In this document: positions 45,052-53,807 of the stretch, one piece after another
How the letters are laid out: every line of letters begins with the position of its first letter
How positions within the stretch are numbered: the stretch's first letter is position 1
Source: Desulfamplus magnetovallimortis
GTDB taxonomy: Bacteria > Desulfobacterota > Desulfobacteria > Desulfobacterales > Desulfobacteraceae
Assembly: GCF_900170035.1 (NCBI RefSeq)
Contig: NZ_LT828541.1
Coordinates: forward strand, 212,172 to 276,171
DNA: 64,000 bases
Direction: 5' to 3'
The notes under the pieces: model-generated
What the model saw: the letters and a program-made list of their open reading frames with translations, nothing else
Databases searched by the model: none
What the model was told of the DNA's origin: nothing
Made by a program: the position numbers and the translations under genes

Positions 45052-45270
45052 TTGTTTTTAAAGGATCTTCAAGATTCGTTGTGGCAGATAGTTCTGCCAT
45101 GGCCGTTTTTATATGAAAGTCCCCGTAGTTTAGGGATTTTCATCTATTCGATTGTGGCGGTAATGCCGCCATGGCCGTTTATAAGAAAGTCCCCGTCTTT
45201 TAAGGAGCTATAGGACTTTCATGCTTCGTTGTGGCAGATGGATCTGCCATGGCCGTTATATAAAACTTTC
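45052..45270. repeat. array of family A2 repeats between DUF1850 and permease genes
   Basis: Three units, the first truncated, follow one another (TATATGAAAGTCCCCGTAG; TATAAGAAAGTCCCCGTC). Each includes a TGGCAGA-N-TCTGCCA or GGCGGTAATGCCGCC hairpin. They interrupt an operon. Confidence 0.7.
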
Positions 45271-45314
45271 TGTAACTGACGACTGGCAGCCATGTTTATT
45301 AATAAGGAGAAAAA

Positions 45315-47582
45315 ATGAGTCTTGCTGAAACAACTCAGGAGAAGAGCCCTGATATCAAAATTTCCAACCAAGATGCGGATGATTTCATTGATGATTCCCA
45401 GATTGATACCATTATAAAAAAATTTGATGCAGAATCCAACTTCAGAAACCTTGGTGGAATCACTGCAAAGATAACAGGATTCCTCTGTATTGTATTAAGC
45501 CTTTTCCACGTTTATACAGCAGGTTTCGGACTTTTGAACGAGGTGACCCACAGGACAGTTCACCTCACACTTGTACTTGGACTTGTTTTTCTGGTTTTTC
45601 CCAGGCAAAAACCCAAAAAAATGTTGACTGACTGGGGATTCGGCATCTTTTTTGCCATATTTTATATTTTCCTCACCTGGCAGCTTACAAACCGCCTTGC
45701 TGACCAGTTCTCCCCATGGGGACAAACTGCACTGATAGGCATGAGCATTTTCATAGCAATTACAGCACTGCCCATTCGTCAGCTTGGAGGAGAAGGAGAC
45801 AAGCTCTCATTTGCAGACTGGCCACTTGCCATTGCTGCCGGAGGATTTTCTCTATACCTTATCGTCTTTTTCAAAGAGATTTTCATCATCAACATAGGCT
45901 TTCCCCAGCTTGCCGATTACATCATGGGACTGATTGCTGTCATGATGGTAACAGAGGCGTGCCGCCGAGTTATGGGAAACACGTTGCCTGTTATTGGAGC
46001 AGGAGCCCTTTTATACGGCCTTATGGGGCCATTTCTCCCCGGAGTTCTTGCACACAGAGGTTATGACATAGTAAGAATTGTTGAGCATCTATACCTTGGA
46101 ACTGAAGGTATATACGGCGTTGCTGTGGGTGTTGTTGCAACATATGTATTCCACTTTGTTCTCTTTGGTGTAATGGCACAGGCATCAGGGCTTGGACAGC
46201 TTTTTATTGACCTTGCCATGATTCTTGCCGGAAAATATTCAGGTGGTCCTGCCAAGGTATCAGTCCTCTCTTCTGCCTTCTTCGGCATGATATCTGGCTC
46301 TCCAATTGCTAACACTGCAACAACAGGCTCTTTTACCATTCCCATGATGAAGAAAAACGGTTTTTCACCAAGCTTTGCATCTGCTGTTGAGGCATCTGCA
46401 TCCTGTGGTGGACAGGTAACACCGCCAATAATGGGGGCATCTGCCTTTGTAATGACGGAAATGTTGGGAGTGCCCTATAATGAAATCATTCTGATTGCCA
46501 TTATACCGGCTCTTTTTCACTACCTTGCCATTTTCAGCATGGTTCACCTTGAAGCAAGGCGTCTTGGTCTTAAAGGCATGGCACAGGAGCAGATCCCCCA
46601 GTTAATGTATGTTCTTAAACGTTCTTGGCATCTGATGATTCCGCTTACCACCATGGTAACCCTTCTTCTGATGCAGTTCACACCATATCTTGCAGCTTTC
46701 TGGGGAATAATTCTTACCATTATCTGCTCCTATATCCCACCGATTATGCACAAACTGGGCATAGGAGACCTTGACGACTCAAAAACACTTACCCCCAAAA
46801 GAATTGCCGAAGGGCTTGATGAAGGTGCAAGATATGCCCTGGCCATTGGTGCAGCATGTGCATGTGTCGGTTTTATTCTTGGAATGCTCACCCTTACCGG
46901 AATGGGATTCAAGTTCTCAGGTGCGGTTCTGGAACTTTCATCCACTGCCGGAACCTTTCTTTCAGGTATTATACCTTTTGGTCTTCTTTCAGCAAATGGA
47001 TGCACGCTTTTCTTTGGTCTTATCATGGTGGCTGTGGCCTGTATAATCATGGGAGCCGGTATTCCCACAACTCCATGCTATATTATCCTTGCTTCCATTG
47101 CAGGCCCTGCCTTAAGTGATCTTGGAGTGCCCCTTATTGCCACACACTTTTTTGTATTCTATTACGGCGTTCTTGCTGACGTCACTCCTCCTGTTGCACT
47201 GGCAGCATATGCAGGTGCAGGCATAGGAGGTGCCGACCCCATGGAAACAGGAATGACTGCATTCAGACTTTCAATGGGCAAGGCTCTTGTTCCCTTTATG
47301 TTCGTATATGCTCCAAGCATGCTTCTTATCGATTTCAACTGGCCTGAGTTTTCAATAGCCATAATAAGCGGCATCCTGGGTGTAATTGCCTTATCTGTTG
47401 CCTATATCGGATATTTCAAAACAGAAGTTTCCCTGTGGGGTAAAACTCTTCTTACTGTGGGTGGTCTTCTGATGGTTTCAAGCAACATCGCCATCATTCT
47501 TACCGGAACCGCCCTTGTACTCTCTGTGTTGCTTCCAAGACTTTTAGGAATTGGAACACATAAAACTGCAACAAACTGGTAA
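45315..47582 (+). CDS. TRAP transporter fused permease (4TM/12TM, TAXI type)
   Basis: The 755-residue protein fuses the small (DctQ-like) and large (DctM-like) TRAP permease domains, as usual for TAXI systems, with about 16-18 hydrophobic helices. Typical segments are IDLAMILAGKYSGGPAKVSV, SGSPIANTATTGSFTIPMMK, VEASASCGGQVTPPIMGASA and the C-terminal YYGVLADVTPPVALAAYAGA. TRAP systems import organic acids, amino acids or similar solutes by ion symport. A good SD (AAGGAG) precedes the ATG. pylS follows after 20 bp and is probably cotranscribed. Confidence 0.92.
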   Translation: MSLAETTQEKSPDIKISNQDADDFIDDSQIDTIIKKFDAESNFRNLGGITAKITGFLCIVLSLFHVYTAGFGLLNEVTHRTVHLTLVLGLVFLVFPRQKPKKMLTDWGFGIFFAIFYIFLTWQLTNRLADQFSPWGQTALIGMSIFIAITALPIRQLGGEGDKLSFADWPLAIAAGGFSLYLIVFFKEIFIINIGFPQLADYIMGLIAVMMVTEACRRVMGNTLPVIGAGALLYGLMGPFLPGVLAHRGYDIVRIVEHLYLGTEGIYGVAVGVVATYVFHFVLFGVMAQASGLGQLFIDLAMILAGKYSGGPAKVSVLSSAFFGMISGSPIANTATTGSFTIPMMKKNGFSPSFASAVEASASCGGQVTPPIMGASAFVMTEMLGVPYNEIILIAIIPALFHYLAIFSMVHLEARRLGLKGMAQEQIPQLMYVLKRSWHLMIPLTTMVTLLLMQFTPYLAAFWGIILTIICSYIPPIMHKLGIGDLDDSKTLTPKRIAEGLDEGARYALAIGAACACVGFILGMLTLTGMGFKFSGAVLELSSTAGTFLSGIIPFGLLSANGCTLFFGLIMVAVACIIMGAGIPTTPCYIILASIAGPALSDLGVPLIATHFFVFYYGVLADVTPPVALAAYAGAGIGGADPMETGMTAFRLSMGKALVPFMFVYAPSMLLIDFNWPEFSIAIISGILGVIALSVAYIGYFKTEVSLWGKTLLTVGGLLMVSSNIAIILTGTALVLSVLLPRLLGIGTHKTATNW

Positions 47583-47602
47583 TCAAAAAAAGGAGTATTT
47601 TA

Positions 47603-48457
47603 TTGAATAATCCAGACTCCTTCAACTGGACAGATACCCAGCAGAGGCGCCTGAAGGAGCTTGGGGCAGAAGAGAGTGTTTTTTCAGAAAAGCTCTCTTC
47701 TGCTTCTGAAAAAAACAGGCGATTTCAGGAAATTGAAAAAAGACTTGTAAAGCAGCAGCAGAAAAAACTTAATGATTTTATTGCAAATGCATCAACACCA
47801 CGTCTTCACCAGCTTGAGCGAAAACTTGCTGCTATTCTAAAGCAAAACGGTTTTGCCCGGGTTTCAACCCCTCTCATTATATCAAGAGCAGCACTTGCAA
47901 AAATGTCCATAGACAATGACCATCAGCTTTTCAGGCAGATTTACTGGCTCAATGAGAGGCAATGCCTCCGTCCAATGCTTGCCCCAGGTCTTTACAGCCT
48001 TATGATTGATTTTCAAAGGCTAAAACATCGACCTGTCCGTTTCTTTGAAATTGGCTCATGCTTTCGCAGGGAAACAGACGGTGCAAAACACAACAGCGAA
48101 TTTACAATGCTCAACCTTGTGGAGATGGGACTTCCTGAAAATGAACGTCTGGAACGCCTTCAAGCCCTGGGCAGACTCATTGCCGACACAGCGGGCATTG
48201 ATGATTATCGCTTTGAGACGGAAGATTCTGTGGTATATGGAGATACTCTGGATATTGTTGCCGGCAAAGAAGGAATAGAGATTGCTTCAGGAGCAATTGG
48301 CCCACACCCCCTTGACACTGCCTGGAAAATCACAGAGACCTGGGTAGGGCTTGGATTTGGACTTGAACGTTTAGTGATGATATCAGAAAAAGAGACATCA
48401 ATCGGCAAGTGGTGTAAAAGCACAGCGTATCTTGATGGAATTCGTCTTAACATATGA
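47603..48457 (+). CDS. pylS: pyrrolysyl-tRNA synthetase catalytic protein (bacterial PylSc type)
   Basis: The 284-residue protein matches bacterial PylSc in length and motifs: ALAKMSIDNDHQLF, CLRPMLAPGLYSL (motif 2 region), FFEIGSCFRRETDG, EFTMLNLVEMG, VVYGDTLDI and GLGFGLERLVMI. Asn171, Tyr212 and Trp247 correspond to pyrrolysine-pocket residues Asn346, Tyr384 and Trp417 of the Methanosarcina mazei enzyme. The N-terminal tRNA-binding domain is absent, as expected where pylSn is a separate gene. The start is TTG at 47603 with AGGAG 7 bp upstream. The enzyme charges tRNA-Pyl that reads UAG. No pylT, pylSn or pylBCD is visible in the window. Confidence 0.93.
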   Translation: MNNPDSFNWTDTQQRRLKELGAEESVFSEKLSSASEKNRRFQEIEKRLVKQQQKKLNDFIANASTPRLHQLERKLAAILKQNGFARVSTPLIISRAALAKMSIDNDHQLFRQIYWLNERQCLRPMLAPGLYSLMIDFQRLKHRPVRFFEIGSCFRRETDGAKHNSEFTMLNLVEMGLPENERLERLQALGRLIADTAGIDDYRFETEDSVVYGDTLDIVAGKEGIEIASGAIGPHPLDTAWKITETWVGLGFGLERLVMISEKETSIGKWCKSTAYLDGIRLNI

Positions 48458-48515
48458 GCAACTTAATACCCTGCTGATCTCATGAATGTGTTTTTCAATC
48501 AGACAGAGACTTGCA

Positions 48516-48694
48516 TACTCAAAAACGACACCTATGACCTCATGAGCCTTGTTAATACTGTCTGAATCAGGATGCCCAGGATAACCAGGATTTACAGGAT
48601 AAAAATCTTGAGCATCCTGTAAATCCTGGTTATCCTGATTCAGACAAATGGAATAAATGACAAAAAAGCCAACAACCTGTCGATGTTGATTGCA
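48516..48694. mobile_element. family C MITE-like element between pylS and the Uma2 gene
   Basis: It starts TACTCAAAAACGACACC and contains the large palindrome CTGAATCAGGATGCCCAGG ... ATCCTGATTCAGAC. The right end (TGTCGATGTTGAT) is degraded. Confidence 0.65.
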
Positions 48695-48748
48695 TAAAAT
48701 TGCATGAATAGCCATAAAAACTGGTCAAGGGAAAAAATGGAGGTAAAA

Positions 48749-49336
48749 ATGCTACCACAGACAAAGAACAAAATGACCCGTGAAGAGTATCTTGAGTTTG
48801 AAAAAGATTCAGAGTTTCGGAATGAATATTATGGCGGTGAAATATTTGCAATGGTTGGGGCAAGGAGAAACCATAATCGAATCAGCTCCAACACCTCAAG
48901 TATTTTATGGAACAAGTTGCTCTCAACACCATGTGAAGTTTTTTCAAGCGACATGCGGGTAAAGATTGAAGCTATAGAAAAATACACCTATCCGGATATC
49001 GTTGTTGCCTGCGACAGAATCAATTTTCTGGAAGATGAGCTTGATTCACTGCTTAACCCGGTTGTCATTATTGAAATTTTGTCCGAATCCACAGAGAGTT
49101 ATGACAGGGGCTTGAAGTTTACACATTACCGCCTTATTGAATCACTTCAAGAATATATCCTCATTTCCCAGTACCATTGCCAGGTGGAAAAGTTTAAACG
49201 TGACCAGGGTGGTTTCTGGGTTTACTCATCAACTGAGTCTCTGGAGAAGATTGTAAAGCTTGACTCCATAGAGTGTGAGCTTCCTCTTTCAGAAATTTAC
49301 CATCGGGTGGAATTTAAAGAACAGGGACAGATTTAA
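48749..49336 (+). CDS. Uma2-family (DUF820) putative PD-(D/E)XK endonuclease
   Basis: From the ATG at 48749 (GGAGG 5 bp upstream) the protein has 195 residues. It shows the Uma2 pattern: MTREEYLEFEKDSEFRNEY, YPDIVVACD (catalytic Asp), and VVIIEILSESTESYDRGLKF (catalytic Glu followed by the helix). Uma2 proteins are abundant in cyanobacteria and other repeat-rich genomes, are restriction-endonuclease-like in fold, and often lie near mobile DNA; their function is not settled. It is transcribed alone between repeats. Confidence 0.8.
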   Translation: MLPQTKNKMTREEYLEFEKDSEFRNEYYGGEIFAMVGARRNHNRISSNTSSILWNKLLSTPCEVFSSDMRVKIEAIEKYTYPDIVVACDRINFLEDELDSLLNPVVIIEILSESTESYDRGLKFTHYRLIESLQEYILISQYHCQVEKFKRDQGGFWVYSSTESLEKIVKLDSIECELPLSEIYHRVEFKEQGQI

Positions 49337-49424
49337 AATCTGTCCCCAAATCATACAAGATACAAAAAAAACAGGGGGGACAAGATACACAAATAGGAAA
49401 TTTTTTTAAGGCTCACTCCTTAAC
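49322..49424. repeat. GGGACAGATT palindrome and degraded family D end
   Basis: GGGACAGATTT/AAATCTGTCCC at 49322-49346 overlaps the stop of the Uma2 gene and matches the hairpin inside the family D copy at 33045. TTTTTTTAAGGCTCACTCCTT near 49400-49423 looks like a family D end. Confidence 0.5.
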
Positions 49425-49464
49425 GTGGAATCATGTCCAGATTATATGAGCCATAATTATCTAC

Positions 49465-52400
49465 TCAGCTTGTCATATCCACCCTGCTCTTCTCAAACCC
49501 GATTACAAAGGCAAGCAGTGCCGGAATTACAAAAAGGGTAAAAAGGGTGGAGATACTCAATCCCCCCAAAAGAATACTTCCCAATCCGCGATAAAGCTCA
49601 CTACCGGAACCTGTTGATACCACAAGGGGTGCCATTGCAAGCACACTTGTTGTGGCACTCATGAAAATAGGTCGTATTCTTGTACGAACAGAATCTGAAA
49701 TAGCATCAAGGCCAGCAAGTCCGTTATAGCGGACATTATTAAGGGATTGATGAACAATCAAAATAGCATTGTTCACAACAGTACCTATAAGAATTATAAA
49801 GCCAAGCATTGCAAGAACATCAAATCCCTGACGGGTAATAAAGGTATTGACTGCTGTAATACCAATAAATCCACCTGCTGCTGCAAGGGGCACTGTAAAA
49901 AGAATTATCACAGGATAGAAAAAATTCTCAAAAAGTGCTGATAGAAGAAGATAGGTTATCAAAAGAGCCAGAAGAAGATTCCATTTAAGGGCTTCACCTG
50001 TCTCCAGAAGCTTGTCTGCATTGCCGCCGATGGAAATTGAAACATCCTTTAACTTTCCCCCTTCCGTCATAGGCTTTACAAGATCATTTTCTATAATTTC
50101 CATGGCACTCTGCAAAGGCAGGTCTTCAGGGGGTGTCACCTGAAGCGTTATGTTTCTTTTACGCTCCAGATGATTTATTTGGGACATGCTCTGGCTGTAT
50201 TTTAGGGAAGCCACATCCCCGGTCTTTATAAGATCTCCAAAGCTGTTGACTATGGTTGCCTGCATTATCTCTTCCGGACTTCCAAAATCCCTGTCACTTC
50301 CCTTTACAACAAGGTCAATCTGCTTTACCCCTTCAGGGCCGTAATCATCAACTCTTCTGCCATCCATGAGAATATCAACATATACTCCAAGATCACTTTC
50401 TGAAAGGCCGTTTGCAGCAAGTTTTTCCTTATCAGGTACAACAAGAATCTCAGGATAACTTGTCTCTATGGATGGAACAGGCCTTACTTGTGCCCCCTCA
50501 ATTTTCTGTTTGATGGCTCCAAAAAGTGCCATTGACGCAGCAGCAATGGATTCAATTTTCTCACCGGAAACATTTACCTCAACTGTTCTTCCCTCTCCCA
50601 GACCCTGTTCAAAGATACTTGCCTGAAGACTTACTCCAAATATACCCGGAATGGAGTTCATTATGCCGGAAAAAAGAGGTATCAGCTCCGAGGCCCTGGT
50701 TTCATGTATGGATATGGCACCAAAAAGGGTGAACCTGTCTGCACCAACAAAAAACATCTGTTTTAACTTTGGAAAACCATCTTTTCCATCTTCTTCAAAA
50801 TAGGGTTCTGATGCCTTGTATATCCCCTCTCCCATCTCCCTGAACTTCTCCACAGAATATCCTGGTGGAGGTATCAGGATATTAAGAATAAGGTTTCTGT
50901 TTCCCTGTGGCAGGTATTCGGCAGGTGGCCTCAAAACTGCAATTATATAAACGGACATGGAAGTAAAAAGCGCTACAGTGATCAACCTTGTAAAAAAATT
51001 TTTCAGACACAGATTAGAGACAGCCATAACAAAAGATGCAAAAAGAGGCCCCACATAGCTTTTTTGTATCCAGTTGGGCTTTTTAAGCTTTGAATTTCTG
51101 TACAAAAGGTTGATCATGGCAGGAATCACAGATATTGAGACGATAAGGCTAAGAATGATGGAAAATGTTATGGCAATGGCAATATCCCTAAATAGCTGAC
51201 CTGCCTCTTCCTGCATAAAAATTACCGGCAAAAAAACAGCAACAGTTGTTGCCGTGGATGCAAAGACAGCCCCCCAGACCTCCTTTGCACCTTCAAGTGC
51301 TGCCTTATATGCACTTTTACCAAGTTTTCGGTGGCGGTCAATGTTCTCAAGCACAACAATGGAATTATCCACAAGCATTCCGACGGCAAAAGAGATACCA
51401 GCAAGACTTACAACATTAAGGTTTCTGCCTGCAAGCCACAAAAAAATAAAGGTTCCTATGACAGAAATGGGTATGGCAACAGCAGTTGTGATTGTGGTTC
51501 TGACGCTTCTCAAAAATGCCAGAAGAACTCCAATTGCAAGAAGTGCCCCGATAACAACATTTTTCTGAACAAGATCAATTGCTGTATTTATATATGCCCG
51601 CTGGTCATAAACAAGTTCAATGGAAAGCCCCTTTTCTGCCATGATACCGGCATTAAGTCGGTTTACCTCCTCCTCAACACGGTCGCTCATCTCAAGAACA
51701 TTGGCACCGGTCTCCTTTCTGAGGCCAATTACGATGATCTGTTTACCATTATGGAGAACCGCAGAAGAAGGTTTTTCATACCCCCTTGAAACAGTTGCAA
51801 TATCGCGCAGATAGACCTTTTTAAGGCCATCGTTGTACAAAACTGTATTAAGCACATCCTCATGTGTCTGGAACTGCCCGAGGGTACGAATCCTGTAATT
51901 TTTCCTGCCAACACCAAGAACTCCTGCGGAAGTTGTTTTGTTGGCCTGCTGGATTGCACCTGTTATCTGATTTATGGTGATGTTATTTCTGGCCATCTTC
52001 TCCATATTGAGGGTTACATGAAGCTCATCTTCAGTGCCCCCGAAAATAAACATGGAGCCAACCCCTTTAATACGCTCAAAATGCTGGCGCACATTGTCCT
52101 CAAACCAGGTCATGTAGTGGGTTATGCTTTCACTATTGCCTTCTGCCGGTTTAATGACCATCCAAACAATTGGAGAGCTGTTGGCTCCTGCTGCTTCAAT
52201 AACAGGTTTTTCGGCATTTTCAGGATAATTTGATACTTCGTTGAGCTTGTTGGATACCCTGAGCAGAGCATCTTCCACAACTGTTTCAAGCTCAAAAGAA
52301 AGTGTCACCTCTCCAAAGCTGTTATAACTTGAGCTTTCCAGTCGGCTCAGCCCCTGCAAACCTTTTAATGCCTCTTCCTGCTTCTCTATGATCTCTTTTT

Positions 52401-52581
52401 CTATTTCAAAGGGTGTAGCCCCGCCCCATACTGTCTGAACTGTAATTTCAGGTGTCTCAACATCAGGTGTCAACTGCACTGGCAAACGCCCCAGACCAAT
52501 AAGCCCAAAAGTGACAACAAGAATAACAGCAACTGCCACACTTACGGGCTTGTTTAAAGAGTACTTGACAATATCCATCAA
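49465..52581 (-). CDS. RND-family multidrug efflux permease (AcrB/HAE1 type)
   Basis: The 1038-residue inner-membrane protein has the RND layout of 12 helices and two large periplasmic loops. Characteristic segments are KPVSVAVAVILVVTFGLIGL, the transmembrane GISFAVGMLVDNSIVVLENI with the DN proton-relay pair, VFLPVIFMQEEAGQLFRDIA, and the C-terminal GFIILIGTVVNNAILIVHQS. It overlaps the adaptor gene by 4 bp (ATGA). No outer-membrane TolC-type gene is present in the window, so an unlinked channel must be used. The substrate is unknown. Confidence 0.92.
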   Translation of the reverse strand: MMDIVKYSLNKPVSVAVAVILVVTFGLIGLGRLPVQLTPDVETPEITVQTVWGGATPFEIEKEIIEKQEEALKGLQGLSRLESSSYNSFGEVTLSFELETVVEDALLRVSNKLNEVSNYPENAEKPVIEAAGANSSPIVWMVIKPAEGNSESITHYMTWFEDNVRQHFERIKGVGSMFIFGGTEDELHVTLNMEKMARNNITINQITGAIQQANKTTSAGVLGVGRKNYRIRTLGQFQTHEDVLNTVLYNDGLKKVYLRDIATVSRGYEKPSSAVLHNGKQIIVIGLRKETGANVLEMSDRVEEEVNRLNAGIMAEKGLSIELVYDQRAYINTAIDLVQKNVVIGALLAIGVLLAFLRSVRTTITTAVAIPISVIGTFIFLWLAGRNLNVVSLAGISFAVGMLVDNSIVVLENIDRHRKLGKSAYKAALEGAKEVWGAVFASTATTVAVFLPVIFMQEEAGQLFRDIAIAITFSIILSLIVSISVIPAMINLLYRNSKLKKPNWIQKSYVGPLFASFVMAVSNLCLKNFFTRLITVALFTSMSVYIIAVLRPPAEYLPQGNRNLILNILIPPPGYSVEKFREMGEGIYKASEPYFEEDGKDGFPKLKQMFFVGADRFTLFGAISIHETRASELIPLFSGIMNSIPGIFGVSLQASIFEQGLGEGRTVEVNVSGEKIESIAAASMALFGAIKQKIEGAQVRPVPSIETSYPEILVVPDKEKLAANGLSESDLGVYVDILMDGRRVDDYGPEGVKQIDLVVKGSDRDFGSPEEIMQATIVNSFGDLIKTGDVASLKYSQSMSQINHLERKRNITLQVTPPEDLPLQSAMEIIENDLVKPMTEGGKLKDVSISIGGNADKLLETGEALKWNLLLALLITYLLLSALFENFFYPVIILFTVPLAAAGGFIGITAVNTFITRQGFDVLAMLGFIILIGTVVNNAILIVHQSLNNVRYNGLAGLDAISDSVRTRIRPIFMSATTSVLAMAPLVVSTGSGSELYRGLGSILLGGLSISTLFTLFVIPALLAFVIGFEKSRVDMTS

Positions 52582-53789
52582 TTTTCCCCTGTAGATGCAT
52601 CCTTGTTATGTTTGGAATCTTCATTTTTATCATCTTGAGAATCAGCCGATTTATCATCTGGTAACTCAGACGATTTATTATCTGATGAATAAGGTGCTTT
52701 CCCATCCGTAGAGGCAATGTCAACAACATTCTGAAGTGAATCAACCACAACAACTGCCTGATCCGGCCGCAGGCGCTCATTGCCCTCAATCACAACCGGA
52801 GTACCATGAACCATATCAGGATTATCAACACCAACCTTATTTCCAAGATAGGCTACAACATTAACAGGGCGCAATGATGCCCTGCTCTCATTTATTACAT
52901 ATACAAAATCCCTGCCCTGAAATTTTACAACAGCCGCCCTGCTTAAAGTGGTAAGCTGCCTCTTTTCGCTGTCAGGCACAAAAACAGATACAGACATATT
53001 CTGGGCAACCATCTTCATGGGGGGAATTCTTATTTTAATAAAAATATTTTTTGTTTTAAGATCTGCCACAGGATCAATACCCTCAATTATCCCATTTACC
53101 TCACGATTATAGGCATTTATGAGTACCTGAACAGACTCACCTTCCTTGATGAACCTGACCATCTCCTCAGCAATGGGAGCCTTTACAAAAAGATCATTGC
53201 TTGATCCTATTGTCATAAGATCCTTTCCCTGCTGCACCCATGCTCCGGAGTCAACATTTTTATCCATTATTATTCCATCAAAAGGAGCCTTGATTACAGC
53301 TCTTCCGTGCTGAATAAGCAATCTGGCAAGGCTATCTTTTAAAGCCTGCTTCTCTTTGACAGCATCCTGGTAGGCATATAGTGCATCATCATAATCCTTT
53401 TCGCTTGAGACTGAACTTTTATAAAGCCTTTCAATACGCCTGTAGTTCTTCTCTGCGTGCTGAATGCGAAGATCAATCTGCTGAATACGCGTTTTTGTAA
53501 GGGAAATCTCTTTTTCCAAAAGCTCTGTATTCAGATGAACAAGGATATCTCCCTTTTTGACTTGATCTCCCTGGCTAACAGCCACACTTTCAACAAGACC
53601 TGAAACTTCAGTTGAAAGCTGACTTGAACGCTCATAATAGATAACTCCTGTTACAGATCTGTTGGTTGAAATCTCTTCAGTAACAGCCTTACCCACAACA
53701 ACCCTTGCAGGAGGTGGCTCCTGGGAATAAACCCGGGAACATAAAGCCACCACTCCAACAACAATTACAATATTTATTATTTTTTTCAT
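52578..53789 (-). CDS. RND efflux periplasmic adaptor (MFP/HlyD family)
   Basis: The 403-residue protein has a signal peptide (IINIVIVVGVVALCSRVYSQ), a barrel-sandwich part (GLVESVAVSQGDQVKKGDIL; APFDGIIMDKNVDSGAWVQQ), a coiled-coil hairpin (about 95-160), and a Lys/Asp/Ser-rich C-terminal tail of about 45 residues (DDKSADSQDDKNEDSKHNK) that is unusual for adaptors. It is the first gene of the adaptor-permease pair and lies 18 bp downstream of the THUMP methyltransferase gene, so all three may share a transcript. Confidence 0.9.
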   Translation of the reverse strand: MKKIINIVIVVGVVALCSRVYSQEPPPARVVVGKAVTEEISTNRSVTGVIYYERSSQLSTEVSGLVESVAVSQGDQVKKGDILVHLNTELLEKEISLTKTRIQQIDLRIQHAEKNYRRIERLYKSSVSSEKDYDDALYAYQDAVKEKQALKDSLARLLIQHGRAVIKAPFDGIIMDKNVDSGAWVQQGKDLMTIGSSNDLFVKAPIAEEMVRFIKEGESVQVLINAYNREVNGIIEGIDPVADLKTKNIFIKIRIPPMKMVAQNMSVSVFVPDSEKRQLTTLSRAAVVKFQGRDFVYVINESRASLRPVNVVAYLGNKVGVDNPDMVHGTPVVIEGNERLRPDQAVVVVDSLQNVVDIASTDGKAPYSSDNKSSELPDDKSADSQDDKNEDSKHNKDASTGEN

Positions 53790-53807
53790 TTTATTGTTTT
53801 TATCCTT

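Noticed and set aside
48457-48749. Possible tRNA-Pyl gene next to pylS
   Set aside because: I looked for a CUA anticodon stem and G-rich acceptor in the flanks of pylS; the DNA is a family C element and no cloverleaf is visible.
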